A DNA stretch of 64,000 bases from Portulaca oleracea (GCA_029582165.1 CM055884.1:15766537-15830536); one strand, 5' to 3'; positions 30,258-42,474 are shown, numbered from the stretch's first letter. Notes: generated from the letters alone by a model not told the origin. Translations and numbers: made by a program.

Positions 30258-30373
30258 GCATCTGGAGCATGTGCTTCAAATATTACAATTATTCACTCTT
30301 GTTGCTATGATTGTTCAATTTTATTATTATGAATATTCACTCGCAATATTTTGAAGCACATGCTCCAAGTGCA
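30258..30373. mobile_element. Short hairpin MITE-like element
   Basis: TGCATCTGGAGCATGTGCTT at 30258 pairs with AAGCACATGCTCCAAGTGCA ending at 30373. The arms are about 28 bp and the loop about 60 bp. No target duplication is clear. Confidence 0.6.
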
Positions 30374-30710
30374 TGTAAATATATTGGGGAAATACTTATT
30401 ATTTAGAAATGAATGTTCTTTAAAAAATTAAAATTTAAAATATTCAAGAAATACTGAAAAATCTGAATTGTATGACCCCAAAAAATCGAGTCCATAAATA
30501 GATTTGTCGTCCGAATTTTGATATTTACCGAATTGACTAAATATTCAGACATAATTTTTCTCTTTTTTCTATTGTCTGAATCCGATCTTGACCCGAATCT
30601 TCGTCCGAATTGAACGATAAAAATGGGGTTTGCACATGAATTTCTCGTCCAAATTTTGATATTAATTGAATTTGACCGACCCGAATTTAATCAGACCCGA
30701 TTTTTTGCAA
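30374..30710. other. AT-rich spacer with short repeated phrases
   Basis: Contains the repeated phrase TCGTCC(G/A)AATTTTGATATT at about 30507-30530 and 30645-30665 and several CCGAATC/CCGAATT words. No gene is visible. Confidence 0.4.
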
Positions 30711-31255
30711 CATATGTACTTGCTCTATTTTTTTTTACTTGTCATTTAAGTTTTATATCAATAATCAATAATTATAAAAGTTATGTAATTTAAACGTGCA
30801 TGATACTGAACTGCTCTCAACCGTTTATAAAAACAAATAATAAAGTAATTATTTTTTTATGGATGAGATTCTTTATCATTATAGAGTGGATCATCCAACG
30901 GATACAATTAATCATACTTCCGGAATTGGCTCCCAACGCAGTCAATGTCATTTTGTAACTATTACAGTAAGATTTAAATTTTATATCAATAATCAATAAT
31001 TATAAAAGTTATGTAATTTAAACGTGCATGATACTGAACTGCTCCCAACCGTTTATAAAAACAAATAATAAAGTAATTATTTTTTTATGGATGAGATTCT
31101 TTATCATTATAGAGTGGATCATCAAACAGATACAATTAATCATACTTCCGAAATTGGCTCCTAACGCAGTCAATGTCATTTTGTAACTATTATGGTAAGA
31201 TTGATTATGATATAAAATTTAAATGACAAGTAAAAAAATAGAGCAAGTACATATG
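30711..31255. mobile_element. Inverted-repeat element with an internally duplicated core
   Basis: Terminal inverted repeats of about 48 bp start CATATGTACTTGCTC and end GAGCAAGTACATATG. Inside are two direct copies of a core of about 216 bp (about 30761-30970 and 30977-31195), each with GTTATGTAATTTAAACGTGC and GCAGTCAATGTCATTTTG. It abuts the element 1 LTR exactly at 31255/31256. It has no coding capacity; the superfamily is unresolved because CATATG is itself palindromic. Confidence 0.8.
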
Positions 31256-31737
31256 CGTAGACACCGGAATTTGTATCGGCATGAACCCGACCTATAAAGA
31301 TCAGCAAAGTCATTCGGGCCGAACACTAAATGAGCCAATGGGCCCAAAAAGTCAACAACTTGAGCCCAAAAAATCAAAACAGGCCGCTTACATTACATAT
31401 AACCCGCCTGAGTTATAGAATTTCATAAGCGGCCCACACAGGAGCAGGCCCAAAGGCGTGCCCCGGCCCAAAGGAAGAAAAACCGCCTGAGTTTAAAGAG
31501 AAGCACGACGTGTCATTTTGGCTCCGCCACGTCACCGATCCGTGGGAAGATCAAATAAAACCCATCTGGGTTTTAATTATTTTGGCGCCAAAATCTGCAT
31601 GCATGTAATCCCTTGATAAAGCCACGTGATTTGACTTTGCCATTGACCCCATAAAACCCGCTTGGATTTTGATCCGAGAGGGCATGATTGTTGGGATATG
31701 ATCCCTCCATTTTCCCTCCAAATTCTTCACTCTCTCA

Positions 31738-31747
31738 CCTATAAATA
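31738..31747 (+). promoter_or_regulatory. TATA box of the element 1 5' LTR
   Basis: TCACCTATAAATACCCCC is conserved in the 3' LTR at 48109-48118. It would start genomic RNA transcription. Confidence 0.65.
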
Positions 31748-32289
31748 CCCCCTCCATTTCATCCTCATCATCAACTATTCTCATCATCTACCACCATTAC
31801 TATACTCAAATTCTCTCAAAATTCCATTACCTACATCCTCTCTAATCTCCCCATAATCATTCTCATTCTTATCACAATCATTATCCTCACACCATCTTTC
31901 CAAGTCATTTTACATTCTTCCATTCAAGCTCCAAGTCAAGGCCAAATCAAGGGATCGAATCCATCACATCCACCACCTTAAAGCGAGGTTTGATGTCGTT
32001 ATTTATATTATTGTATTTCATCATGTAATCCATTCTTTAATTCCTTTACTTGTGCGTATTTTGTAAAAAGTAAACATCATTGTTTTAATCTTGCATGATT
32101 TGAATAATAACTTCACGAAATGAACCAAACTTCTCCCCGCTCTCTTTCTTTTCAATGTCGATTTTAGTAAAGTTTGTTTTCTAACAGGCGGATTCAAGAG
32201 TTCTTATAACTCTCGAATTCGTAACCTTATCCTCGAATCTAGAAATCGGGTACGTAGACCGGAGTCTTTCATTTCTTATTTTATGGTTT

Positions 32290-32318
32290 GTCGATTTCCT
32301 TAAATCGACTGGCGACTC
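32290..32318 (+). other. Hairpin plus PBS look-alike in the element 1 LTR
   Basis: GTCGATTTCCTTAAATCGAC has a perfect 8 bp stem with a CCTT loop and is followed at once by TGGCGACTC (32310-32318), the first nine bases of the Tat PBS. Element 2 has the same arrangement at 55880-55912 with a different stem sequence. Confidence 0.7.
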
Positions 32319-32819
32319 TTTAAAATTTTATAAATTGGTTTAATTATTTAAAATGTCCGTTTTTTGCATAAAAATAACTTAAAAATGATTTAATTCATAT
32401 CTACCACCAATTCAAAGCTAGGCCTGAGAGAAATGGACTAGAAGTTGATAAAGCCCAAGCGGGTTTTATCAATTTCAATCCACCTCTCTCTGGGTCAAGG
32501 AGGAAAAAGACCCAGCCCAGGATCCATTAAAACCCAGGCGGGTATTAATGAGTTTTGGCGGCCCACTTTTTCCTTCCCGAGCCTGAATTGAGTGTTTTGG
32601 ATCGAGATTGAATTATTATTAACTTATTTTATGCTATTTCAAATAATTTAAATAATAAAAACGGATTTGTAAATAAATAAAGTTTCATCACCCCGAAAAT
32701 GAATTTCGAAAAAAAATATCCTTATTTAAGGATTAAGCAATCTTAGTCGGATCCCGATCAATCAAGTAGCGCATCCGAAAACGACTTCCCCGAACGGGAA
32801 TTTCCCGAGTCCTACAGAT

Positions 32820-32838
32820 TGGCGACTCCATTAGGGTC
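32820..32838 (+). other. Degenerate primer binding site of element 1
   Basis: TGGCGACTCCATTAGGGTC keeps the first 11 bases of the tRNA-Arg-type PBS but differs at four of the last eight positions from the perfect PBS of element 2. Confidence 0.75.
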
Positions 32839-34272
32839 TTAAACATAAAAAGAGGGTAAAACTTGAACAAATCGAATTGATTTGAAATTGTAAAAGGGAG
32901 AAGTTAATTTATTTCGCATTTTTATTATTCTTTTTAGGCATCCTTTGCATACCGGGCCACTAATCGGGTCTTTTGACACGTTAGTACAAAGGCGATGGTT
33001 TAGGTAATAACTAGGATTTTCCCTCGAGAGCGGGCGGCCACTACTTGTGTGATGCACCCTACATCACCAAGAATTTGGTCTCTCCCCTCCCCGTGTTATA
33101 CTCAAAGAGCTTCCTTGAAGTTCGATGAGCAACACCTCACACTCCTTACCCACAATTTGAAGGGTGAGGCAAACCGAGGCGAGGACATGTAACCCAACCA
33201 TAGAAATCCATGAGTGTAGAATTTTGGTTTAGGGTGCCCTTCATGTTGTATGCTATGTGCTATGTGTACCCCTTCCCCTTTTCTTTTTTGTAAAGAGTCG
33301 ACCCTAGTTTGGAGGTTTTGTTCTAGTCCATATAAAATTCATTGGGTTGAGAAAATAATTATTTATTAATTGATATAATTAACCCAAAAGCATTATGGTT
33401 AGCCCAGGTGGAAGGGCCCATTTATGTTTGAAAGTTGATTATCTTAATTAATAAATAAACATGGACTCGCCTTTGATGATATTATATGGCCCTTTATGAA
33501 ATTCTCTTAACAAAGGTCAAAAAAATAAATTAATTAAAGTCCAACAAAGTTAATGGATAGCGTCTTAGACTGCATAATAGCCACTAAACTTGAGTAAATT
33601 AATTTATCGATTTAATTAATAAATTCATCACATTTATGGGCGGCCCGTTGTAAGGCCCAACCATATTGGATTTGTCAATTAAGCCCGTCAATTAATTATG
33701 ACTCGCTTATTGTTGACTTTATCCAGTCCTTTACAATATCAATTTTCCTCGAGTAAAAAAAATAATAAAAAAAAGAGAAGGTTAAAAAAAAAGTGGGTCG
33801 TCGGTCTTGTCGAACATTGTTCTAGTTGCATAATAGCTAATATGGTTTGAGCGGTCTGATTTGTCGGGCCAAGTTACGGATTCTCCTTGAAACGGTCGGC
33901 CTGTGGCTTAGGCCAATCTGAATTGAGAAACACTGACTAAAGCCTGTCAACTTATGATCCGCTCGCAATGTCTGACTTTATTCGGCCCTTTATAATGTTC
34001 TGCTTTTAGGTCCATATAGAGTTAGGCCATACACTCCCAAAAAGTGGGTGAGTCCCATGTGTCAGCATATATGTGTCGAGTATGTTAGGATCATATAGGT
34101 CTCTTAGGTCATGCATGCATCGGGTAGTACGTATCGGAATATGTCAGTGCTAACTTTGAATTTCCATGCAGGCATCATTGGTGATCGACTCCGAGCCCGC
34201 ATCCGAGATCCACGTATCGGTCGTTTAATTCTTATCCCTCACTAAGATCCATCCGCAACTAGCGACCGCATC
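32839..34272 (+). other. 5' leader of element 1
   Basis: About 1.4 kb without a gene. It is similar to the element 2 leader in places: AAAAAGAGGGTAAAACTTGA, GCACTACTTGTG-like text near 33040, and GGCGAGGACATGTAACCC near 33180. Confidence 0.65.
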
Positions 34273-35998
34273 ATGTCTGGAGAACAATTCCAAGAGGTCC
34301 CAGTTCAGAGTGCTAAGGCCAACATCACGAAGCATTTGGATGATCTTTACACCAAAATGCAAGGTCTGGTATTCGCCAGCACCTTGGGACAAGAGCAGAA
34401 AATGGGAAAAAGGCTGAATGAACAACAACAAGTGATGGATGGTATGCTGCAAGCCATCACCAAAATTAATACTAAGTTGGGCTTGAACACTGAAGAAGAC
34501 GATGAAGAGAAACCATGGATATGAATCTGAACCTGAGCTCATTAAGACATCATCAGATTCTGGAGGAATAGGAACATCCAAAACAAAGGTCGATGCTCCT
34601 GAAGAATTAAAACCTACATGGGACCTCGTTGTCAAGGCCCTTGAGCATAAGTTAGAAAGCCTCACTAAAGCAATGAGCGTTATGCCGGCCTTCACCGATA
34701 AATATATGAAGGTACCCCTGCCCGTTCAGCCAATTCAGAAGCTTGCCGATAAGATTGAAGTGTCGAACATTAAGTTCAAACCTTCCGAGAATCCAACTCA
34801 TCACATTGAAGAGTTCATGAGGTTGGCACCCTTAAACCGGATTGATGTCAGGTTATACTCTACAGTCTTCCCATCCACCCTAGATGGTGAAGCCAAAGTG
34901 TGATATCATGCTTTGTCACCCCAAGTGAAGGCTGATTGGAACGAGTTATTCAAAGCCTTCATTAATCACTACAGTCACATCCAGAAGAAGCAAGCTACTG
35001 TGGACGACCTAACCACCATGAAGCAACGGGACGATGAATCCTTCTTGGATTACTTTGAAAGATGGCATACCAAGTTGTCTCAAATCAACGAGATGATCCC
35101 TCTTCGCCTAGAACTATCCACCTTCAAACAAGGACTCAAAAGTAGTTTGTCCAAGCACTTGGGATACCATGTTGTCAAAGACTTTGACTACTTGAAGGAC
35201 ATTTGTGTCTAGCTGGAGGCGATGCATAATGATAAGACCACTTCGCCTGGATGGAAGGGGTCTAGTTCCAATAGGAGGGCCACTAGTGCGGCTAGCCACC
35301 CTCCTAAGATTATGTAAACTAACTCTATCCAGTGCAAGGGGCCTTATATACCAAGATATGAGACCTACACGCCACTAGATGTCTCTTATTCACAAGCTCT
35401 TGATCGGTTGGTCAAGAAGGGTTTCTTGGTTCTGCCTTTGCCAAAAGAAGAACCGACGATTAAAGGGAAAATTGGGATGCTAACCAATTTTGCCGCTATC
35501 ATCGTTGTCGAGGACACGATACCGAGAACTGCTGGACTCTCAAGAACAAGATAGAGGACATGATAAAGGATGGGATGCCGCCCATGCCAAAAGCTGCCAA
35601 TAAACCTAACAATCAAAGTAACCCGATGCCCGAGCATACAAATCCTATCTTGGATGGAGTTTGTAGCTTTGATCCTTCCACTTTAATTGTTGAGACGGGT
35701 CGACCTATCCCCGAAGCATTTGGTTTTCATGAAGACTTATCCATCCACGGCATTTGGGACAGCGATGACGATGATCAACATGAGCATTCCAAGACGGAAT
35801 GGATGGAGATGGATGAGCCAATGTCGGATGATGTGGCATTTCTCACTCGATCAGGCCACCACAACAATAGAAACACCACCACCCCAGCGGCTGTTTCTGA
35901 TCCTACACCAATGGTTAGTGATAACAGCCAGGCTCCTCCTGAAGATTCTCTTCTTGCACAACTTAAGAAGACCAGAGCTGAAGTTACTATATGGTAGC
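34273..35998 (+). pseudogene. Tat element 1 gag, broken
   Basis: The likely start is MSGEQFQEVPV at 34273. A helical N-terminus runs to 34524, then a frameshift leads into 'NIKFKPSENPTHHIEEFMRLA' and 'TVFPSTLDGEAKV'. A TGA replaces the Trp codon found in element 2 at 'KAKVWYQ'. The capsid continues with 'DDESFLDYFERWHTKLSQ'; a TAG follows 'DICV'. 'YTPLDVSYSQALDRL' and a zinc-knuckle-like CRYHRCRGHDTENCW follow. The last part (35560-35997) is acidic with 'SHHNNRN'-like low complexity. Confidence 0.8.
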
Positions 35999-37470
35999 TG
36001 ATATGCGCGTCGCAAGCGCATAGACAAAGGATGCTAGATGCTCTTATTGCATTACAGTACCTCCCACGACAACTCCTGAATCTCCAGTTGCTCATGTGGC
36101 CACCCATCAAGAGGTCATAACTTTTGGAATTGAAGATCTACCTCAAGGAGGAGCATCTCACAACAAAGCACTGTATCTTACAGTGCAATGTTCCAATAAG
36201 ACTATCCCGCTGGTTCTGCTCGATAATGGCTCAGCCGTAAATGTGTGCCCTTGGAGGATGACACGGAAATTGGGAGTCCAACAACAACATTTGGCTCAAA
36301 ATAGTGTACAGCTCAGGGCGACAATTCTCCTCGAAGGTCGGTTGGGTCCATAATATTGCCCATCACTACAGGTAATATCACTTGGAATGTGGAGTTCATA
36401 GTGCTAGACATTCCAGCCTCCTTCAATCTGCTACTAGGGAGGCCATGGCTTCATGAATGCAATGCTATAGCATCTACTTTACACCAGAAGGTAAATATGT
36501 TGGTTCAAGGCCAAGTTATCACAATCTCGGGAGAATCCATCAATGTTGTTTTTACTCCTAAGCAAACAACCCTTGAAGTGGAATACAGTTCCATGGATGA
36601 AGAACTTCACAACTTTGAACTTGTGGCGACATTGAGCCAGGATGAAGCTCACTTTGACTTCGATCCATACTCAAGTCCCAAAGTGCACGCTATACTAAAA
36701 AAACAAGGTCATTTCCCTGGGATGCCGCTGGGAAAGAACTCGAAAAACAAGATTCCTCCTGTGTTCAACACATTTAAACATAAGGGAAGGTTCAGCTTAG
36801 GATACAAGCCAACTGAGAAGGAAGTTAGGCTCGCTAAAATAGCTATAACTGAGTAGAAGAGGATGGACAATCCTCCTACCTTGTTCCAAATGAAGCCCTA
36901 TCCACTCACTTTAAATGGGCAGTTTGTTAGGGAAGGTGATGATTTCCCTTACTATGGGCTCCTTGAACCATTCTACCTGAAGAACAAGGGAGTTCAAGTT
37001 GCTAGGTTAGAAGTTTTCAATGACTGTACCATTAATATGGCTACTGTTTTTGTCCCCGCTCGGGACAAACAGCCACCATTGGAATGGACTCATCTTGTTG
37101 GGAGCAACATATTCGGCATGCTGTTTGGATAAGAAGCTGTCAAAGAGAAGTCTGAAGCTGACGCTGTTATTGCTATCCAAACGAAGCTTTGACCCGAGCT
37201 CTATGATCACCGAAGACGGAGGAGTCAAGGCTGTCTCGTGGATTGATGCTGAGGAGAATAGCTTTGTTTTATGTGTAGGAGAGTCTGTTCCTAAGGAAAT
37301 AGGGTCAGGTCCTAAGGGTCTAGAGTCAAGTGAGTCTGGTCTCGAGTCAGTTGGCAATGTATTCCTTTCTGCATTCAATAAGATGAACCTTTCTGCTTAC
37401 TCTGATTCTTCTTTCCCCTCTTCCCTGAACTGTTGCGCCAATAATAATCTTGATTTAATGAACCCTTAAA
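35999..37470 (+). pseudogene. Tat element 1 protease and linker, broken
   Basis: The protease core is at 36096-36353 ('PLVLLDNGSAVNVCPW', a DNG active site). It continues after a stop at 36354 with 'FIVLDIPASFNLLLGRPWLHECNAIAS'. Downstream 'DFDPYSSPKVHAILKKQGHFPG' and 'FKHKGRFSLGYKP' are conserved with elements 0 and 2. The linker 36863-37470 ends with 'LSAFNKMNLSAYS'. At least three stops or frameshifts interrupt it. Confidence 0.8.
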
Positions 37471-38945
37471 AGAACTTAGGTAGTTCGCTCACAGCAAAAG
37501 AACAGGTAGCATTCACGGAGTTCCTCAGAGAATTTGTGGATGTATTCGCATGGTCCTACGAGGACATGCCGAGGATTGACAGGGAGATTGCGGAGCACAC
37601 TATACCTTTGCTCCCTAATGCAAAGCCGGTTTGACAAAAGGCTAGGAGAATTAAACCTGAATGGGCTAAGAAAATTAAAGAAGAGGTGATCAAGCAACTT
37701 AATGCTAAGTTTATCAAAGCAGTCCAATACCCTGAATTGATTGCTAATATCGTTCCAATGCCCAAGAAGGATGGGAAAGTGCGCATGTGTGTAGATTTCC
37801 AAGACCTTAACAAAGCCTGTCCCAAGGATAGTTTTCCATTACCTCACACTGATGTGTTGGTGGATAACACTTGTGGACATGAACTCTTGTCCTTTATGGA
37901 CGGATATGCCGGTTACAATCAAATAAAAATAGTAGAAGAAGATATGGAGAAGACCTCCTTCACAACACCATGGGGAACGTACTGCTACGTAGTCATGCCT
38001 TTCGGTCTTCAAAATGCCGGCGCAACATATCAAAGGACAGCCAACACCGTACTTCATGACATGATGCACATATAAGTAGAACTTTATGTGGATGATATGA
38101 TTGTTAAATCCAAGACAAGGGAGGAGCATATTCCTAACCTCCGCAAGTTCTTTTTGCAACTTCGCAAATACAAGATGCGGCTTAATCCAGCAAAGTGCAC
38201 CTTCGGTGTAACCTCTGGGAAGCTGCTAGGCTATGTGGTTAGCCAATGGGGGATTCAAGTTGATCCTTCAAATATAAAGGCAATCCAACAATTGCAACCG
38301 CCCAAGACAAAAAAAGAGATAAGAGGTTTCCTAGGACGAGTTCAATATATTAGTAGGTTCATCTCGAAGCTCACCATGACTTGTGAACCTTTGTTTAAGA
38401 CACTGAAGAAAGTAAGTAAAGTAGAATGGGACGATCAATGTCAAGTTGCCTTTGATAAAATCAAGGAGTATTTGCAACATCCTCCAGTCCTCATGCCGCC
38501 AGTACCAGATGAGCCTCTACTCCTTTACCTTACAATGACCATCACTGCAATGGTGGCCATGCTGGCTCGAAAGGTAAAAGGTCAAGAGAGCACCATCTAC
38601 TACTTGAGCAAGAAATTCCTAGACTATGAAAGTCGATACGCTGACATAGAGAAAATGGCTCTTGCATTAGTATGGGCCACAAAGAAGCTAAGCCATTACA
38701 TGCTTTCACATACCGTATATGTCATAGCTGAGAACAATCCCATCAAATTCATTATGGAGCAACCAACCATCAACAACCGCATCGCCCGATGGGTGGTCAT
38801 ACTTTCAGAGTTCAATCTTCAATATTTACCCCATAAATCCATCAAAGGGCGAGTTGTTTCAGATTTCCTGGCCGCTTCACTATCACAGGAACCTCCAAGC
38901 ACTCACTTGAAATTCCTAGACGAAGATGTATTCTTCATCGATTAA
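37471..38945 (+). pseudogene. Tat element 1 reverse transcriptase and Ty3-type RNase H, nearly open
   Basis: RT starts around 'EDMPRIDREIAEHTIPLLPN' with one TGA at 37632 and continues 'VRMCVDFQDLNKACP', 'DGYAGYNQIKIV', 'TPWGTYCYVVMPFGL'. A TAA at 38073 precedes 'ELYVDDMIVKS', the catalytic YVDD. The thumb and RNase H ('STIYYLSKKFLDYESRY', 'PHKSIKGRVVSDFLA') are open to 38945. Residues around 'LTMTITAMVAML' lack the usual first RNase H Asp, consistent with reliance on the second RNase H. Confidence 0.85.
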
Positions 38946-39326
38946 ATTACGTGGGAAATGTATTTTGACGGAGCTTCTAACCAAATGGGCTGTGGAGTAG
39001 GAGTCCTATTAATATCTCCAGAAGGGGCACACGTCCTTGTATCTATAAAGTTGGATTTTGATGCTACTAATAACGCTGCAGAATATGAAGCATGCATCAA
39101 GGGTCTACAAGCTGCCTTGGCTTTAGGCATACGCCACATAAAGGTCTTTGGAGACTCTAGCCTCATAATCAATCAGGCTAAGAACGCATGGAAGGTTCGA
39201 AGTGAGTGCCTCTTGGCTTATCAACAGAAGCTCTTGGGACTTGCTGACCAATTTGAACAAATTAGTTTCTAATACCATTCTAGGGATAACAATGAATTGG
39301 CTGACGCTCTGGCCTAGTTATCTTCG
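38946..39326 (+). pseudogene. Archaeal-type RNase H (aRNH) of element 1
   Basis: 'WEMYFDGASNQMGCGVGVLL' supplies the first Asp, 'NNAAEYEACIKGLQAAL' the Glu, 'IKVFGDSSLIINQ' the second Asp and 'NNELADALA' the last Asp. It lies between the Ty3-type RNase H and integrase. A stop at 38943, one at 39270 and a TAG after 'DALA' interrupt it, but all four catalytic residues are retained. Confidence 0.85.
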
Positions 39327-40679
39327 ATGATATCAATCCCATCAAGCACGCTCCAGCTACCAATAATAGTAGAGCGACAATCTGAGCTGGCATATGTCTG
39401 CGCCATGGAAACACAAGAAGAGCATACTGAGGAATGGTTCCACGACATATACAATTTTCTTTGGAAGGGAGAATATCTAGCTGAGTTGGATGCTTGAGGA
39501 AAACGGGCGATCAGGTCCCTAGCAGCACAATACTGCTTGATCCAAGATCGTCTGTACAAGAAGTCACCTACATGCATCAATTTATTGTGTATCGATGCTA
39601 AAAGTGCAAGGGAAGTTATGGCTATGATACACGGAGGAGAGTGTGGACCTCACATGAATGGGCGCATGCTAGTAAAGAAGATTGAAAGAGCTGGTTACTA
39701 TTGGTCCACTATGGAGGCAGACTGCTTGGATTTCGTTCGAAGATGCCCCAAATGTCAGGAGTATGCCAACCTGCAGCATCAACCTCCTTCATATTTGATT
39801 ACGTTGACATCTTCGTGGCCATTCTCGATGTGAGGTATCGACATCATTGGCAAGATACACCCGACCGGAACAGGAGGGCATGAATACATCTTGGTTGCCA
39901 TTGATTACTTCACTAAGTGGGTAGAAGCAGCCTCTTTTGCCAAACTCACATCCGAACAAGTGGCCAAGTTCATCCTTCAAAACATCATATATCGATATGG
40001 AGTGCCTCATGAGATCATCAGTGATAATGGAAGCCATTTTCGGAAAGAAGTGGAGGCTCTGCTCACCACTTACAAAATTCAGCATCACCGGTCTTCGCCT
40101 TATCGACCTCAAGCTAATGGAGCTGTAGAAGCAGCCAATAAAATAGTGGCAAGGATCATCAAGAAAATGGTTGTGACTTACAAAGACTGGCCTGACAAGT
40201 TGGCATTCGCCTTGTGGGGATACCGAATCTCTATAAGAACTGCCACAGGAGCAACATTATATTCATTAGTGTATAGGATGGAACCAGTCCTGTCGATTGA
40301 ATTAGCAATCCCTTCATTGCAAATAGTGGCAGAAAGCCAATTGCCGGAAGCAGAATGAGTTAGGGTAAGGTTCGAGGAGTTAATGTTGATGGATGAAAGA
40401 CGGTTAAGGGCGTTGCATAATGTGCAAGTGTACCAAAGCAGGATCACTCGTGCCTTTAATAAGAAGGCGAAAAGTCGTTCACTTCAAGTGGGTGATTTGG
40501 TGCTTAAGGAGATGAGGGCACCTATACAAGACCCAAGGGGTAAATTTGCACCTAATTGGAAGGGTCCTTATGTGATTAAGGACATTCTACCGGGAGGAGC
40601 AGCTCGGCTTGCTACTATGGATGGAGAAGATATGATTCAGCCCATAAATTTGGATCAACTCAAGCGATATTATGTTTAA
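39327..40679 (+). pseudogene. Tat element 1 integrase, three interruptions
   Basis: HHCC module: 'GECGPHMNGRMLVKKIERAG' then 'CPKCQEY'. Core: 'GIDIIGKI' (Asp kept), 'EIISDNGSHFRKE' and 'YRPQANGAVEAANK'. C-terminal module: 'PRGKFAPNWKGPYVIKDI' and the final 'INLDQLKRYYV'. TGA interrupts after 'SSWPFSM' and 'LPEAE', and an early TGA lies at 39496. In contrast to element 0 the DDE residues are intact. Confidence 0.85.
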
Positions 40680-40909
40680 TATAGCCATGCAACTGGAAAA
40701 CCAATTTTCAGACACTTGGTGAATATTCAATATATGCTCATAAAAAGAAGAAGTAAATTTTGCAAGAACAATAATTGTAACAATATTTCTTCTTTTATTA
40801 ATGGTTAAAATGCAAGTACACTGCTTGTAAATAAGCAAATTCAAAAGGCATAATTAAATAAAAGATTATTCTGACAAAGCAGTTCAGTTCCTTTACTTTC
40901 CTCCATATT
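40680..40909. other. Short convergent spacer
   Basis: AT-rich; integrase (plus) and the DUF7745-like gene (minus) end here tail to tail. An AATAAA-type run lies near 40856 on the plus strand. No gene is visible. Confidence 0.5.
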
Positions 40910-42379
40910 CTAATCTTTCTTCATTTTTTCCACATCGCCAGTGGGTTCATGATCAGTCTCCATGTCTATAGGCCCGTTTAGGTCCATCTCTTTGTCCTTA
41001 GGTTTATATGCCCGCCTATGTGATTTCCGTGTCTGCACCCTCGGACCAAGCCGGTCTTTCGCCGAGGCTTTTGCACCAAGACGGTCCTTTACTGTTGACC
41101 GAGGACCCAATCTCTCTTTGATAGAGGTCTGCCTCCTTTTCGCCTCTCCAGCACGGCGAGATTCGACGACCGCAATCAGCCATCCGTGATAGCTAGTGTC
41201 AGCAAACAGTGATACATGTGCCTTTGATGGAGCCTTAAGGGTCGGCCTTCTTTCCCAATACTTCAGCCATGACTCTATCACAGAGCCATGAATCTTCAAT
41301 TGCTCGGGGGCTTCACATAACAACTCGGGGATATTTTGTTTACGACCCATTTGTCGCCGCACCCGCTCCGGGAAGTAGAAAGTCATGTGCGTCAAACCAG
41401 TGATGCATACATAGGCGTTGCGGGAGTCACGAGTCACATACTCGAGAATATGCCACCACTCGATCCACCATGTGATATCGCAAGACTCCTCCAGAAAGAT
41501 GATCAGTCCGTTACCGATTGATGATCGGCATATCTTCGCTTCCTTTGGCAATAGTTCGCAAGTGCCGAGGAAGTTCGAGGCTCCTCGATAAGGCCCAAAT
41601 GCTCCATCAGCCATATCTGTCCACAAAAGTTAGCACGGGTTATGATTGAACACCAATTATTCCCAAACTAACGAAAAAAAAACCTAAAACCCGCTTGGGT
41701 TTTACTGGCAGTAGGTGGGCAGAAAATTGAGAAAAGAGGAAAGGAAGGAGAACGAGGTACCTGAAGAAGTAGGGGGCTCCCACGAAATTCATGTTATGGA
41801 TTTAGATCGTCCAAACCCATCATAGTCTTCGCTACCATGAACGACACCGGGTTGTAGCCTCAGGCCATGTCTTCAACAATCTGGATTAGGCCCGCTGGCC
41901 CGGTTCTTTGCCCACCATATTAGAAGCATAATTCTCCGAGGAGACATAATACGAGTGCTCGCACTCGTATTACCGGACCATATTCCAATGTGTCAGGAGA
42001 TTGAAAAAGATTCGACGATAGTTTGGAAATGTACCTTATCGCCAAATAGTGCGCTTCCTATGACCTGGGATGGAAGGCATAATAGCTCTTTGTATTGTTT
42101 AATGACGTCGGTAGATGTTGGAGGTGACGTCGGACGTGCGAAGTGATTTGTCCCGTGAATAGAGGACCACTCCTCTGGAAGCGGGCATAGCTCCTTCAAT
42201 GTGAAGCGGAAAACGTGCATCTTCGGATCCCAAAAAGTCTCCGCGACACGGAGAAATTCATGGTTGACTCTCACTTGCCGAAGGCTCAGCAAGCTCATCT
42301 GCTTGTATCTCCCGAGCTCTTTCTTCTCTTCTATGGACAAGGTGCTCATCCAAGTAGCAAGCTTCTTCTCGAAAGCCAT
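40910..42379 (-). pseudogene. DUF7745-like gene, antisense in element 1, broken
   Basis: It starts MAFEKKLATWMSTL at 42379, as in element 0 (MAFEKKLKLWM). It has 'ETFWDPKMHVFRFTLKEL' and 'PLPEEWSSIHG'. Exon 1 is frameshifted after about 41993. Exon 2 begins near 41620 after a CAG acceptor with 'IWLMEHLG', matching element 0 'IWLMEHLS'. It contains 'LTHMTFYFPERVRRQMGRKQ' and 'HGSVIESWLKYW', then a basic tail with four near-repeats of 'KDRLGPR/KASAKDRLG' (about 41030-41110). Pseudogene by frameshifts at about 41520 and in exon 1. Function unknown. Confidence 0.6.
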
Positions 42380-42466
42380 GATGATTTTGGGAGAACTTTT
42401 TGTGACTTTTGTATAGAGTTCTTTCAGGAAGAAGAGATGAGTGATGATAAAATGCGTAAGGTGGGA

Positions 42467-42474
42467 TATTTATA
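42467..42474 (-). promoter_or_regulatory. TATA box of the element 1 DUF7745-like gene
   Basis: On the minus strand GTGTATAAATATCCC lies about 90 bp upstream of the ATG at 42379, followed by a leader rich in TCTTC. It parallels the TATA-like box at 4117 in element 0. Confidence 0.6.

Larger units (their letters stand above)
31256..32816 (+). repeat. 5' LTR of element 1
   Basis: Begins GTAGACACCGG (TG start degenerate) and ends TCCTACA before the PBS. It matches 47624-49134 closely. A TATA box CTATAAATA lies at 31739-31747. It carries six AAAACCC/GGGTTTT-type palindromes (31401, 31478, 31557, 31653, 32450, 32529). It also has a stem GTCGATTTCCTTAAATCGAC at 32290-32309 directly followed by TGGCGACTC. 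Confidence 0.9.
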
